Assembly (NCBI RefSeq): GCF_958979055.1
Contig: NC_084893.1
Span: 6,451,071-6,515,070 of the forward strand
Length of the DNA stretch: 64,000 nucleotides
Direction of reading: 5' to 3'
Origin: Alnus glutinosa
Lineage: Eukaryota > Streptophyta > Magnoliopsida > Fagales > Betulaceae
How positions within the stretch are numbered: position 1 is the first letter of the stretch; each line of letters starts with the position of its first letter. The notes below the pieces were generated by a model. The model saw only the letters and a list, made by a program, of their open reading frames with translations, was not told the DNA's origin and ran no database searches. Shown here in pieces: positions 24,000 to 36,446 of the stretch. The position numbers and the translations under genes were made by a program.

Positions 24000-24400
24000 A
24001 CAAGATTCGGTCACTGGCCGGTTGGATTCCAGCCAGTTTCATTGGATTCTGGCGATGAAGGACAAAATCAAGCGGCCATGACCAAATTATGACTAGTTTC
24101 GTCGAAAACAGGGTTAGCCAGATTCCAGTTGTATTGCCAGATTCCGACCAATTTAGGTGGAATTTGGTCCATCGAAATCCAGCGACGTCCGACCCTTGTC
24201 GCAGGATTCCGGCGTGAATTGCCAAATTCAAACCCTCTGATGGATTCCGACATGTTTGCTAGAATTTGGGTTACCAGATTCCGACGGCAGTTGCTGGATT
24301 CCAACAATGGTCGCTAGAATCAAGCCAGTGCCATCAGATTTCGGCAATTGAATACCAAAATTCGGAAACCTTCGGTGGTAAATTCGGGCTACCAACAAAC
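24000..24400. repeat. Degenerate GATTCCGRC minisatellite
   Basis: GGATTCCGGC-like words (GGATTCCAGCC, GATTCTGGCG, GATTCCGACC, GGATTCCGGCG, GATTCCGACGG and others) recur every 20-45 bp. Short ORFs over it on both strands are translations of the repeat. Confidence 0.5.
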
Positions 24401-24489
24401 TCCAATACTCGATAATAACTGATTCCCACAAACGTGCGTGAAAGAATGAAGATTTTAAATCTAGAAATCGTAAATCGTTTTCCAAAAAT

Positions 24490-24943
24490 TAAAAAAATAT
24501 TTATTGTGAAACTAAAAATAATTTCTGTTTATTATATTTTCGATTGCCCTAAAAATCAAAAAATACATAAAATATTGTACACCTAATCCAACGGAACATT
24601 AGCATATTTTATCGGACGAAATCCATCCTTTTTAATCAAAAGACTCAAATCTCGATAACAAAGCAAAAAACATAAAAAGCAGAGTTGTTGGGTGATTTTA
24701 GTCATCCCCACATCAGTCATCAAGAGTGGTGAATCCCTCTTTCGTTGACCACTTCAAATTGACCATTGGGAGTTATTGAACCATGCACCCATGTGTCAAA
24801 GGAAAACGTTCAGCAACCCCAAATTTGTTTTTTTGCTTTGTTGTCACATTTTGAAATGTTCATTTAACTGCAAAAATAATAATAATAAAAAAAATGTACT
24901 GCGCCTCTGCCTGTGCAATACTTGGACCACACACAGACTGAGT

Positions 24944-24989
<46 letters not shown>

Positions 24990-26695
24990 ATAGACTTGAT
25001 CAAAATGAATTATAATTGAACAATACAAGTATTTATAAACTGAGTCATATATATATAACTAACTGCATACTCATTACTATCACCTGGATCAGTATATGAT
25101 ATCAGAATCAAAGGTGAGTAGAAAGAGGGTTCAGAGTTTGCGATAATATATTATTTGTAAAATTTGGTCAATAAAATTAAGTAAATTTTTTTAAAAAAAA
25201 ACAAAATACAATTGAAATTAATTATATTCTCTAAAACAAAACAAATGAATTAACTTTAGTAACATTGTCAATTTTGTATTTTAATTAATAACATTTCAAA
25301 CCGTCTCCAAGAAGTAGTTTAATCGGTTGGGAACTACGCCTTATCAAGCGGAAGTCACTAATTTGAAACCCTCATTCCCCTCTTACGTGGACATGTAAAA
25401 AAAAAAAAAAAAAAAAAAAATTCAAACCACCAAGCCAAATTAACTAATACTAAAAATGTATGAAGCACATCGAAATAAAGTCCTAATAATATATATATAT
25501 ATGGGTAGATAGAGATGGATATTATCCCCTTTCACCTACCCATATTCCAATGTTCGTTGGCATGTGTGGATAGTAGCTAGATATGGTATCCGCTTGTCCA
25601 GTGTTAGGCTGAAAATGCATGTATGCGGATAGATGGCTTATGTGTCATTATATGGTGCTGGTGGCCGGTGCAGGATGGAGGATCACAGCTTGTGGAATAA
25701 ATTAAAACAGCCCAGGGGCCACTACTGAATAGGACTATGACAATAAATTATGAACTGACATTGACCTTATCTTTTGTTATATATGTATTTGTGACAATTA
25801 ATTTTTGGTAGCATATGAGTATTTGTATATTTATATGTTTTGGGTCAATATGGATGTAAGAGTTATATATATGAACCCTTTTTTTTTTTTTTTTTAAATG
25901 ACAACTTTAGATTTGGTTGTATATGACAATATCTAGGTGTTGAGCTGTTGAAGTTTTTCGTTTTGAGAAGTTGGTTTTTGTAAGAATTTTATACCCACTT
26001 TTGAACGTACGGTAACTTCAATTGATCGAATGGAAGAATGTTATCAGTATTTTGGTTGTCTAGCTTGAATACAATTATACATGTATGGGTTATTCACATC
26101 TTTTTTTCACATAACTTTGTAACTAATTATACTTATTTTTCTTTTTATTTCCTTTGATTCGTAGTTTCCCTTGATTCACATAACTTTTTTTCTACGCAAG
26201 AGTCAAGAATGTCCAATTAATTGATGATTTAAAGAAAAAAAGTCACATTATATTGACTAATAAAAATACACAGGAATTATCTCCCATTAATGCAACTAAT
26301 ATTTGCGAATTAATTCCTTTTTATATCCCTTCGTCGAGTTTGTTTCGATAATAATGACTATCTAAATCAATTAAGTACGTACCTACATATCTAAATCTTT
26401 TGGTTTTGTATCTATTGACTAGCTCTCTTTTGTTTTTTTCTTTATCTTGAATTATAGTTTGTAGCCCTCTTTCCCATTTCTTGTATTTCTTAGAAAAATA
26501 AAAAAAATAAGAAATCAATCAAGTATGTACATGGACTGAAAGACCTCAAATTCTCTTAATATTTCTACAAGCACTTCAAAATTAAAGAAAAAAAGAACAT
26601 TAAAGAAGGAAATTGGCGTGTAATTGTGAACCACCAAGTTTGAACATGACTTTCCTTTCGGGAATTACATCCAGAGAACAAAGTCAAAAACATAA
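24490..26695. other. No gene seen; 3' flank of copy D at the right
   Basis: Contains a 40-base T tract (about 24945-24984), an A tract at 25398-25420 and AT-rich sequence. 26095-26300 and 26600-26690 match the 3' flank of other units (TTCCTTTGATTCGTAGTTTC; TTGTGAACCACCAAGTTTGA). Confidence 0.5.
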
Positions 26696-26699
26696 ATTA

Positions 26700-26992
26700 T
26701 CATGGAACCTGAGGTGGCGGCGGCGGCGGCGGCGGAGGCGGGGTCTTGGGCATGTACGGGGGCTTGGGTTTGGGCGGGGGATATATTGGGATATACCGCC
26801 AATTTCGGACGGGTGGAGGTGGCGGCGATGAACCTCCTCCTCGTAGGCTTCGGAAGAAAACTATTTTCTTACTAGTAATGTTCAGACCTTCAGAATTGCC
26901 TTCTAATCTTAGTATTGTCTTTGTGGAGCCATCAAGAGATAAACTCTTCCGACCACCTTTCAAGCCAAAGAGAGATCATATAGTCAAGGACC

Positions 26993-27030
<38 letters not shown>

Positions 27031-27161
27031 AAAGGGGTCATATATAGAAAACTATTGTTACCGTAAGGAAGTAATGCAGAAGTTGGTGGAATATGTGTTC
27101 CACCCACAAGAAGGAATAGTGCTACTAGTGTTGCCATCACCTTTGCTGGAAAATAACTCAT
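26700..27161 (-). CDS. Secreted Pro-rich peptide precursor, copy D
   Basis: Predicted 118 aa, the longest. Exon 1 (27062-27161): MSYFPAKVMATLVALFLLVG, GTHIPPTSALLPY; donor G|GTAACA. The 105-bp intron contains (TA)n at about 26998-27026. Exon 2 (26700-26956): GGRKSLSLDGSTKTILRLEG, NSEGLNITSKKIVFFRSLRG, GGSSPPPPPVRNWRYIPIYP, PPKPKPPYMPKTPPPPPPPP PPQVP. Signal peptide about 1-29. The tail mixes a Tyr/Pro block (YIPIYPPPKPKPPYMPK) with a run of ten prolines made by a GGC-rich trinucleotide expansion on the plus strand. TATA-like TGCATAAAAA at 27311-27320. D and G are close sisters and share about 330 bp of upstream sequence. Confidence 0.7.
26998..27027. repeat. (TA)n in the copy D intron
   Basis: TA dinucleotide run inside the intron. 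Similar runs occupy the same intron in C, E and G, with different lengths. Confidence 0.9.
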
Positions 27162-27329
27162 CCTGTAAAGCTGAAAACACAAAGCTTGTGGAAGCCAGCC
27201 GTCAGTTCACCTTTGTTATGGGCACCACTACCACCACGACGGTGAGAGAGTATGGACCAAGATGTAGAGTACTCTCAGACGGAGAGACGTAAGAGCCTTA
27301 AGCCCTCCTGTTTTTATGCATATTATTCG

Positions 27330-28150
27330 TGCTTATGTAGATGAAGAACTTGTTAACCACCAAGATATCTTACCAGGCCATGACGAAAAGCAGACACCAC
27401 AAGATTATTCCAATAATTGAAGAGTTTGCAATAATGTCAAATGTAGATGGCGTTGATAGGAATGGAATCCCACAACAGTCATAGTGCCCCACTTTTTTCA
27501 AAAAGTCAAATTTTACGTAACGTTACGACATCACCAGAGTTAAAATTTAATAATGAAATATATTTTTTTTTTTTCTAAAAAACTTGGAAATATAACATAT
27601 CAGAACTGGTTGAATTATCTCAATATAATAATAATAATAATATAATTTAGCGTTCTCACATATTAATTACACACAAAGTATTAACATATGTGTCACATAC
27701 GACACCAATAATACTTAATCATTGTTTTAACTTAATACAAACCATCATATAGAATATTACATATTAACAGAAATACGTAAAAGCCTTATTCATAAATATC
27801 AGGATTGGCATAAAAATCCCAATAAACCTGACCTTCTTATAGTCTTGCATAAACATTTATGTGATTGTGATTATCATCACAATTCCACACCGTAAGTCAA
27901 CTATTTTCAATAATATAATGAAATACTATTTTATTTAACAATAAACAATGTGATAATTTAATGATCTGCTACTTTTGTCCCCCGCACTTAAACAAAAATG
28001 CCCCTGCATAAAATGAACCGGATAGTAAATGAAGTGTATAAGATCCCTCTCCCCTCCCCCTCCTGTTTCTTTCCCCTTTTCTTTTCTTCCCCTTCTGTCT
28101 CCTTCGTCCACTCCCCCTTTTCTTTTCTTCTCTTTTCTTCTCATTCTGCC
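27330..28150. other. Upstream flank of D, then no gene
   Basis: 27360-27490 repeats in the upstream region of copy G (GCAGACACCACAAGATTATTC). The remainder is AT-rich, then pyrimidine-rich from about 28020. The MULE at 28161 splits this pyrimidine-rich tract. Confidence 0.5.
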
Positions 28151-28160
28151 TGTTTCACAC

Positions 28161-29340
28161 GGATCCGGCTTCTGTGCTGTAGTTTAAAACTACAGCACAG
28201 ATGCTATAAATTAATGAACGGCTAAGATTGTTACAAAATTCTCTTAACTAAAACGCAGTCGTTTTTAACTTAAAGTTGTTGAAGCAAACGTTTATTTTGT
28301 TGTTTCCCGCTTGACGCCGTTTAAGGGCAGTGGGAACGTCTTCCTCTTCACCTTGCTTCTCCACATCTATGCAAGCTGGTTCTTGACAGAAGCCCAGCAA
28401 CGAAGGCAAAGATTCTTCTTCTTGCCCAGCAATGAATAGGAAGAAAAATCGGTCTCTCTCTTTCTTTGTTTCCTTTACATTTGTTGAAAAAGAAGGAAAA
28501 GAAATGGGTTTCTGATTTTGTATTTGATGAATAAAGAGTAACAAAATGGGTCTCTCTCTCTTCGACCAACAAAGGAAGGTGGGTTTTTCCTTTCCTTTTC
28601 TTTGAATAGGAGAGGTCTTCTTGTCATTGCAGGGGTTTATAAAAAGAAAAGACAAAAAATCCACTCTTTCTCCACACAATAGTTGTTTTCTTCCTCGCCA
28701 ACTCAGCCAACTTACCAAGAGAGCTCCAACACCCAATTAAAGGGCAAAAACATACGAAGGCAATCATCTTAATTACCTTCCAGCTAAGAGACCGTTCAAA
28801 TTGCCTAGCAGCATCTGAAGCAAATCCAGATTCATTGGCTTGCAGAGAATAAAAGGTTTAAAGTCGAAAACTCCAAAACCACAAGCTGCATGAACCACCA
28901 AGCGGGATTACTGGAACACTAAGAAGGGACTACCGGATTGAAGCAAGATAAATGGGGAAGAAAGCTGAACTGGATCTTCTGTACACCAGGAATTCCCAGC
29001 AATGGGTTTCCGAGCGTGGGTCTTTTGAGCATGGGTATTCCGAACACCAGGTCTTCAAAGCACGGGTCTTCTAAGAACTAGATCTTTTAAGCGTGGCTCT
29101 TTCGCTCGACCCCTAAGGCGAACCTCCATTGTTGGGCTTGCTCCAAGAACCAAGTTTGCAGAGATGTGGAGAAGCAAGACGCAATACCCTTAAACGGCGT
29201 CAAACAGGAAACCACGAGAAGACAACTTTGAGTTTAAAACGACCACGTTTTGGTTATAAGGATTTTAAAACAATCTGAGTCGTTCCTTAAATTTACAGCA
29301 TCTGTGTTGTAGTTAAAACTACAGCACAGAAGCTGGATCC
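28161..29340. mobile_element. Non-autonomous Mutator-type (MULE) element
   Basis: Flanked by a perfect 9-bp direct duplication GTTTCACAC (28152-28160 and 29341-29349), the Mutator hallmark. The inverted ends exceed 200 bp: left GGATCCGGCTTCTGTGCTGT, complement of right GGATCCAGCTTCTGTGCTGT, and the match runs inward through TTTGACGCCGTTTAAGGG-like sequence and CTTGCTTCTCCACATCT. Next to each end is a near-palindrome (CTGTGCTGTAGTTTAAAAC and its complement). An open frame of about 160 codons lies in the left half on the minus strand but shows no transposase motif; it may be captured DNA. Confidence 0.9.
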
Positions 29341-29349
29341 GTTTCACAC

Positions 29350-31190
29350 AGCCCCCCTCCCCTCCCTTTTCATCCATTTTCCTTTCTTTGTCTTCTCTTG
29401 TGTTCGTGCACTAGGCTCGATCGAGAGAGGGAGAGACACAGAGATGCGGAGAGAGAGACAACCGAGAGAGAGGATACAAAGGGAGTGAGATCAGTCTGAG
29501 AGTGAGAGATTCAGAGGTTGAGATAGAAGGAGAGGCCGTGATGCAGAGAAAGAGACGTTGCAGACCTGAGAGAGAGATGACGCGGACAAGGAAGAAGGAG
29601 AAGGAGAAGAAAAAATGGAGAGTTCGGCCATGGGGAAAAACCACAAAAATCAGGTAAGGATCCGAGCTTCACATTGTGATTTCTTTATATCCGTTGAGAT
29701 TTATGAGCTAAAATCTGGTTGGTTGTTGGAATTTGGCTAGCATCTAAGATTGGGTTTTTGTGGGTGTTGGTTGTTAAAGCTCAAACCGAATGGGTATGTG
29801 GTTGGAGGATTTTTGGTTATTTTGGATTTGTAGATTTAGAGTGGATGTTAACCGATTAGAGCTTGAGTGTGATGTCGTTGGAGTTTCGGTTTCGTTTCAT
29901 GGAAGCTTGGCCGAATGGGTATTTGGGTTTTGGGTCTTTCTTGGCCGTACAATATTTGTTTTAGATTGTTGATGGTTATTTCTGTTTGGTCAGTTGTGTG
30001 TGTGTCGGCAATGGCTATGGTTTGGTTGAAATTCTGGCTATGTTCTTGTGTTAGCCGTGTAGGTATTGAACTAGGAGTTGGGATTATTTTGGGTGTGCTA
30101 TTCCGAACGGGTTAGTTTATTTAGTAGATGGAATTTTGAGGGGTAAAGTGTGGTTTGTTGAAATGGTGGATTTGTTGTTGAGTGTTGTTGGCTTGTTAGA
30201 GTAGAGTTCGAAGTTAATGTATTTATTAGACGCTTTTTGTGTAAATGGCAAATACGGTTAGGAATTAAAGTTGAGGTTTTATTATGTTTATAAGAACCGA
30301 ATGAGATAAGTAGATTTTAGTCTTGGTGCTAAATGAGGAATGAGAAACAAATAATGAAGTAAAATGAATAAATAAAAGTAAAGTGTAATAAGTGAATAAA
30401 TAGATATAAAGGAATTACTAGAATTAATAAATGAGTGAGTCTAATAAATATAGATAACAATTTGGATATCAAAATAGATATAACTAATATCTAGATAGAA
30501 GTCATAAGAGTTATGGACTAATAACAAATTGATTCTAAGTATGATGCTTAGTTTAGAAGTCTATGTATATGCCTCAAGTTTTAGTAAATGAATATTTTAC
30601 AATATGGAATTATATTATAATCTAATAGGAGTTATTAAATTAACATTGTGAATAAGATTAAGGCCCTATACTCTAATTATCCAAGTATTTATATAATAAA
30701 GGAATAAAGTGTTGAATACAATAGTTTAAGATTAAAATGTCATGGGAGTTATAGTTTAATCTAATTAAGTCAATAGCCCATTAAACCGTTTAGGTCCTAT
30801 AATCTAAACTACTTAGGTAGTTAGAAATTAATAAGGGTAAAGTGTTAAATGTTACGGTTTAGATAAGAATGTAATAGAATGGTAAATGATCCAAAATAAC
30901 CTTAAGTTAATAAATATAAATTAGCAATATTATAGAAATATATAAGTAGACTTAGGATCCATTTGGAATAGTAATTAAATAAGTAATGCATTTATTCACG
31001 TACAATAAAAGTAGTTAAGTGTGTTATTGAATTAAGCTTAGTTTAATAAGCATTTAATATATATATATATAAGGACCCAAGATACCTTGTTAACTTAAAT
31101 CGATAAAGTAATGAAATTAAGAATGCAAAGATTGAAATTATTAAGTATGTAATTAATAATCAAGTTAAAACAAAATATAAGAATATAGTA
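29350..31190. other. Non-coding; purine-rich leader-like tract then AT-rich DNA
   Basis: 29420-29620 is a GAGAGA-rich tract followed by ATGGAGAGTTCGGCCATGGG and a perfect donor-like CAG|GTAAGG at about 29652. That looks like a short first exon of a gene or of a retroelement leader, but no partner exon is visible. 30200-31190 is AT-rich without features. Confidence 0.35.
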
Positions 31191-31199
31191 GTCTTAGGT

Positions 31200-32960
31200 G
31201 TCTTAGAGTAAAGCAAGTATCTGAAATAAGTTCTTCATTGTGGGTTTATATAGAAAGGCAACAAGGCTTACCTGCTGTTAGGAAAGTGAGAATGCTATGT
31301 GAGAGCTCGTGGTAGCTATATGTGAAATGGAGAGGGTTCGATAGTTTAGCCGAGTCTAACGATTAATTGCAGGCACGTGACATGAGATTAGAAGCTAAAA
31401 CTAGTCCTCCACTGTATAGTACGACGTGACTAGATCAAGGATGAGTACTTGAGTCGCGAGTCCTATGCAGTCTACTAAAGGACTCATTGAGAAAATGTAC
31501 TAAGTTTTGAGGTTTTATGGTATTACTAAATGATATATTTGCTTTAATTCGAGCCGATCACATTTTATGATAATGCGTGTTTTGAGAATACTTTCAATAC
31601 CTTCAATTATATTTAGATATGATTTGATGATGGTTTATGAGTTTTCAAGTATGTTTATGAAATAAGAAATGGGATATGATTTGATAATGTTTCAAAGTAT
31701 GTTTATGAGATTGAGAAATGAAATGTGTTTTGAGTTTTATGATGAATTAAAGAGTTTGTGATGTGTTGAAAAGATCATGACGAGCATGTGATGTTAAAAT
31801 TATGTATAAATGTATGAAAGCACAAACATGATCATTATATGGCATGAATGCATAAAACATGATGTGAAAAGAAAACAAGAACATGAAACGATGAACTAAG
31901 ACCGTTTGGGTGAGAGTCTCAATGGCATCAAGCAACAAGACCGTTTGGGTGAGAGTCCCATCGGTATCATGTGTAAGACCAGTTGGGTTGAAGTCCCTTT
32001 AGTATCAAGCAACAAGATCGCTTGGGTGAGAGTCTTATCAACATTATGATATTATGAAGACGTATGAAAGCATAACACGATGATGATGTTTAAAGTGTTT
32101 TATTGTGGATTTTCATACTAGGTGTATCAATATGCATTAGTCTGAATGGAATAGAGCATGCGTATACCGATACGACTGGTTTGCATATAAGGATTTAAAT
32201 GATTTCTTGCTTAGGTGTACATATATGCTTGTATTCCCGAAAGTCGTGGAGTACATGTATATGAGTATAACTGAGACATATGATTTATGGACATGTATGA
32301 TATATATGAGTTTATATGTGTATACTTCCAAGCGGGAGACTGAAATATATACATATGTTCACAGCTAAATAGTATGATTTCATGTATTTATAAAATGTCA
32401 GTGTTTACCTCATCAGCTACGAAACCTTTTAAAAGAGATATATTTATTATCTATAAGGTAGTTGATATTGTAAACGTATGGTAGAAAGAAAGAAAAGTCG
32501 GCCCTATGCGAAAACCTAATGCTTTATATATTCACTGGGAATGTGGACTCATTAATCTGCCTATGTTATCGTGTAGTACCACAATCGCATAAATATTGTT
32601 TTGTTGTAGGTATGAGCATCGTGGGTCATAGATCGTGTACAAGATTAAAGGTTGTTGAAGGGATTCCTTCGAGTTACTGTCTTGTGAGGCATTGACTTAA
32701 TTTAAGTCAATCTCTCGTTATGTGGTTGTGACATATTCATTGTAATAGTATTTTGAGATGTTTTGATGTTAAATAGTGATACAGAAGCTCTGGTTAGTTT
32801 ATTTGATATATTATTAGGTCAATTCATGAGCTAAAATTATTATAGGTATATTTGTTGCTATGTGTATCATCTAATATGATGTACTCGTGTTATTAGATGT
32901 TTATAGTTGATGTTTGGTTCATGGCTTGTAGTCATGCCACTGCGATGATCCGTTTAAAAA
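31200..32960. mobile_element. LTR-like non-coding sequence (unclassified)
   Basis: A 1.7-kb non-coding block with an internal minisatellite, a TCATTAATCTGCC..GTAGGTATGAGCATC segment and a GGGTCGTCATA end. Its layout resembles the LTR-like block at 50.7-51.6 kb (minisatellite, then an ACAGGATTTGAGGATGAAGA segment, then a GGGCGTTACA end). No retroelement domain is present, so it would be a solo LTR fossil if the call is right. Confidence 0.3.
31898..32042. repeat. Minisatellite, unit about 40 bp
   Basis: Four imperfect copies of AAGACCGTTTGGGTGAGAGT followed by CY..ATCRGTATCA.. spacers. Confidence 0.75.
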
Positions 32961-33080
32961 TAAAATAAAATTGGGTCGTCATAGTTCTACTCTTTATGTT
33001 TTTAAATATTATTTTGTGGAAGAGAGTGTAAAAGAAAGAGGGAGAGAGAGAGTCTGTGTGAAAGAAGGAAATAAAGAGAG

Positions 33081-33654
33081 TGGATAATTGCACCGTTGGT
33101 CCCTGTGATATGCCATAATTATTTTTCACTCCCTATGGTTTAAAAAGTGCATGGAAGGTCCTTGTGGTATGCAATAATTACAAATCGATCCCTGACGTTA
33201 AATTCTGTTAAAATTTTTAACAGATTCCGTCAAATACCACATCAGCGCCACGTGTCGCCATCTTATTGGCGACACGTGGCGCTGACATGCACATCTTAAT
33301 AAAATAATATAAATTTATTAAAAAATAAATAAATATACTTTTTTTTTTGAAAAAAAAAAAAGAAAAAAGAAAAAATGGGGCAAGGGGGTGGCTGGCGTAT
33401 ATTTATTTATTTTTTAATAAATTTATATTATTTTATTAAGATGTGCATGTCAGCACCACATGTCGCCAATAAGATGGCGACACGTGGCGCTGACGTGGTA
33501 TTTGACGGAATCTGTTAAAAATTTGAACAGAATTTGACGCTAGGGATTGATTTGTAATTATTGCATACTACAAGGACCTCTCATGCACTTTTTAAACCAT
33601 AAGGAGTGAAAAATAATTATGACATACCACAGGGACCAACGGTGCAATTATCCT
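33081..33654. mobile_element. Foldback Mutator-type MITE
   Basis: 574 bp, made almost wholly of two inverted arms of about 250 bp: TGGATAATTGCACCGTTGGT.. against AGGATAATTGCACCGTTGGT.. read from the right. Flanked by TAAAGAGAG (33072-33080) and TAAAGAGAT (33655-33663), 8 of 9 bases alike. The arms contain CGCCACGTGTCGCCATCTTA and its inverted partner. The short spacer is A-rich. Same family as the arms at 11597/13685 and the relic at 22842. Confidence 0.8.
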
Positions 33655-33725
33655 TAAAGAGATAAAACAAAAAAAAAAAAAACTGTATGCAGTGTGAATA
33701 GTGAATAGGCTCTTCTACCTATTTA

Positions 33726-34615
33726 AAGCATCTCCAGCAATAATAATCGAAGTAGTTATTGAAAAAGTATAACTCTCTACTTTAACTACTGTTTTTTCTA
33801 TACTTTCTTCAACAGATTTTCTACTTTATTACTTTTTACTTACATTTAAATATTATTTCTCATTCTTTTTTTTATTATATTTTTCAACACTTATAATGAA
33901 ATATAAAATATTGAATTTCCACACATTTTTTTTAGTTACACTGTAAGAATGTTACACTTGTTCAATATTCTAGTAAAATTACACAATTTATGAAAGTAAA
34001 GCAACCAAAAACAAAGCAATTGATCATTTAAAAAAAAATCAACAAAAAGAAAAAAAAAATGCAAAAATTAGGAAAACATAGCAACTAGAAACATGTAATA
34101 AGACTAATAATTCTTAAGATTGATCATGCAACTGTCACATGTGCTTAATAAGCTCATATTGCAGTTGAGAATGAACTTGACCGTCTCTGATATTCACATG
34201 CTTTTCAATGAACTCCAGAGATTCAGGGGTATGCTCGTGAAAAATTTGTACATAAGGAGTTTCATCAATTTGTTCATATTCAATGTCACTAGCATCATCA
34301 GTATTTCGTTCGTATTCAATAATCATATTATGCATTATTATGCACACTTTTCTAATGAAAAGTGGGTGGGAAAGAGTGGGATATATGAATATTATATTGT
34401 TTTAGTTTTAATTTTAATTTTTTTCAATATTTTATTAGTCATAGAATGAATAATGAATAGGCTATTCACAATTCATTTTATAAGGAAAATAGCCACTTGG
34501 CCTTATTTGCTGAATTGAAAAAAAAAAAAAAAAAAAAACCAACAACAACAAATAAACTTGATAATGGTCAAATTTAACTATTTTGAGGCATTTGATTATC
34601 CTCCTGGAGATGCTC
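33726..34615. mobile_element. PIF/Harbinger relic
   Basis: Ends AAGCATCTCCAGCAATAATA (left) and, as complement of the right, GAGCATCTCCAGGAGGATAA. TTA on both sides (33723-33725, 34616-34618) is the PIF/Harbinger target duplication. Inside is a fragment of the transposase C-terminus. The autonomous parent would be several kb, so this is an internally deleted copy. Confidence 0.7.
34135..34347 (-). pseudogene. PIF/Harbinger transposase C-terminal fragment
   Basis: Minus-strand peptide MCIIMHNMIIEYERNTDDAS followed by an acidic stretch and HSQLQYELIKHM. CIILHNMIIEDER is the recognised conserved motif near the C-terminus of plant PIF/Harbinger DDE transposases. The upstream catalytic part is absent. 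Confidence 0.7.
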
Positions 34616-34739
34616 TTACTATTTATTTACACTAGAGGAAAAAAAAAATTATATTCTGTCTATTCAGCTGGAGACGAAAAATGACTTATAATAATCAAAT
34701 TTGAATATTATGAGACATTTGCCTATTCTATTAGAGGTG

Positions 34740-35050
34740 ATCTTAAATTAGAGGCATATTTTAGCCTATATAAAGGTTACACACAATGGAACAATAAAGT
34801 TTTGAAGTATAAATTAAATATTAGTCTTCAGAGTTATTTCTTTGTTTGCTTATTTGGAGTAATTATTGTATTTCTCTTTCCTATTTATTATTTTCTCTTT
34901 TCCTAAGTTCCCTTTTCAATATTCAATTTTTAGTTTTTGCTGCTATCATACGTTGCCAGAACAATACTAGTTAACAGTCTTCAACTGATCAGGTGATAGA
35001 CTTTAATTAACTATAATTTGAATTCTTGAACTCCTGATATACTCTAATGC
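34740..35050. repeat. Segment duplicated at 44190-44540
   Basis: Shares GAACAATAAAGTTTTGAAGT, GCATATTTTAGYCTATATAA, ATCATACRYTG and TTGAATTCTTGAAC with 44190-44540. Non-coding. The TATATAA box followed by transcript-like sequence suggests an LTR fragment, but that is not proven. Confidence 0.5.
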
Positions 35051-35054
35051 TTTT

Positions 35055-35826
35055 TTTTTTTTTTTTGAACGAACAGTGCCTTCTTCTTCATTACTGAGAG
35101 TCAATCCCCAAAGGCCCCAAAGGGGTTACACAACCAAAAAGCCAATACAAAAGACAACAGCACCAGAAACAACCACTAAGCCCGAAGGCGAAATCAGTGC
35201 CTGGAGGCCGAAGTTAGTGAACTAGAGATAAAGAATCTCTACCCACTAAGCCAGGAAAAACTTGACTTAAAGCAGCTACCAAACGGTAGACTGTGATCAA
35301 AGGCAAGAATTTACATAAACACCAAACAGAAAACTCCAGAACACTAGCACCGGGAAAAACAACCGCCGGAGTCGGCACGTGTAAAGCATGTGCCTTCTCC
35401 GGGAACCCCCCCACAATAGACGACCTTCAGGAACACAAATCGACACCTTCCAAGACCAAAGAAGAAAGCCATAACCCACACGCGCAAAAACAGAACAGCA
35501 ACAAGACGAACCGCAGAGTCTCGTTGAGTGACCATCTTGACCGAAAAAGGCCGGCGACCGCAACTTGAAGGTTCTTGTCGAAGAAAAACCAGCAAAGGAT
35601 TATAGATCTAACTTTGAAAACATCTCCACCGGAAATCCACCAACACCCACCGTTCTTCACGGGCTAGTACCTGAAAATCTCTGCTTGTAACAAGAAACAA
35701 CAGAAAAATAAAAGAAAAAACACCAACAACCTCCACCGGTTTAAGCACCAGGAGGACCAAAAGCTCCAACAGCCCTAAAGGCTTGAAGAAAGAGACCACC
35801 CACCTCTAAAAACAAGCCAGGGGGGA
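35055..35826 (-). mobile_element. 5'-truncated L1-type LINE tail
   Basis: On the minus strand it ends GTAACCCCTTTGGGGCCTTT, GGGGATTGACTCTCAGTAAT, GAAGAAGAAGGCACTGTTCG and then a poly-A tail (plus-strand T run at 35051-35070). That 3' end is typical of plant L1 elements. No RT domain remains. The flanking sequences at 34740-35050 and 35830-35900 are found together, without the LINE, at 44190-44720. Confidence 0.65.
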
Positions 35827-36116
35827 ACAAAAGAATTTTGGTTTTCTCTTTTCTTTCATAAACAAATTAAACTTCCTTCCTGTCTCAAGAAAGATTCTTT
35901 GAAATCTTTTATTCCAACTCATATTTGCGAATTAATTCCTTTTTGTATCCCTTCGTCGAGTTCGTTTCGATGAATAATGACTATCAAAATCAATTAAGTA
36001 CGTACATATCTAAATCTTTTGGTCTTGTATCAAATGACTAGCTCTCTTTGGTTTTTTTGTCTTGAATTTTATAATTTGTAGCCCTCTTCCCCATTTCCTG
36101 TATTTCTTAGAGGAAA

Positions 36117-36154
<38 letters not shown>

Positions 36155-36446
36155 AATCAAGTACGTACATGGACTAAAAGACCTCAAATTCTCTTAATAT
36201 TTCTGCAAGCACCTCCAAATTAAAGGGAAAAAAAAAAACATTAAAGAAGGAAATTGGCTTGTTTGTGAGCCACCAAGTTTGAACATGACTTTTCTTTTTG
36301 GGATCACTTCAAGAGAACAAAGTAAGAAACATAATTATTAAAATAATGTGTTTCTTTAACGATTTTTTACATATTAAAGAACCATCACTTCTGTAAATTG
36401 GGTTGAGAGAAAAATTTTCAAACTTATTTTGTAAGAAATTTTTGTC

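Noticed and set aside
28248-28736. Minus-strand ORF of 162 codons
   Set aside because: Lies in the Mutator-type element, overlaps its inverted end and shows no transposase or host domain; possibly captured DNA, not a gene.
29614-29660. Short ATG exon with a perfect CAG|GTAAGG donor
   Set aside because: Only 13 codons, no second exon seen within several kb, and it sits beside LTR-like sequence, so I did not call a gene.
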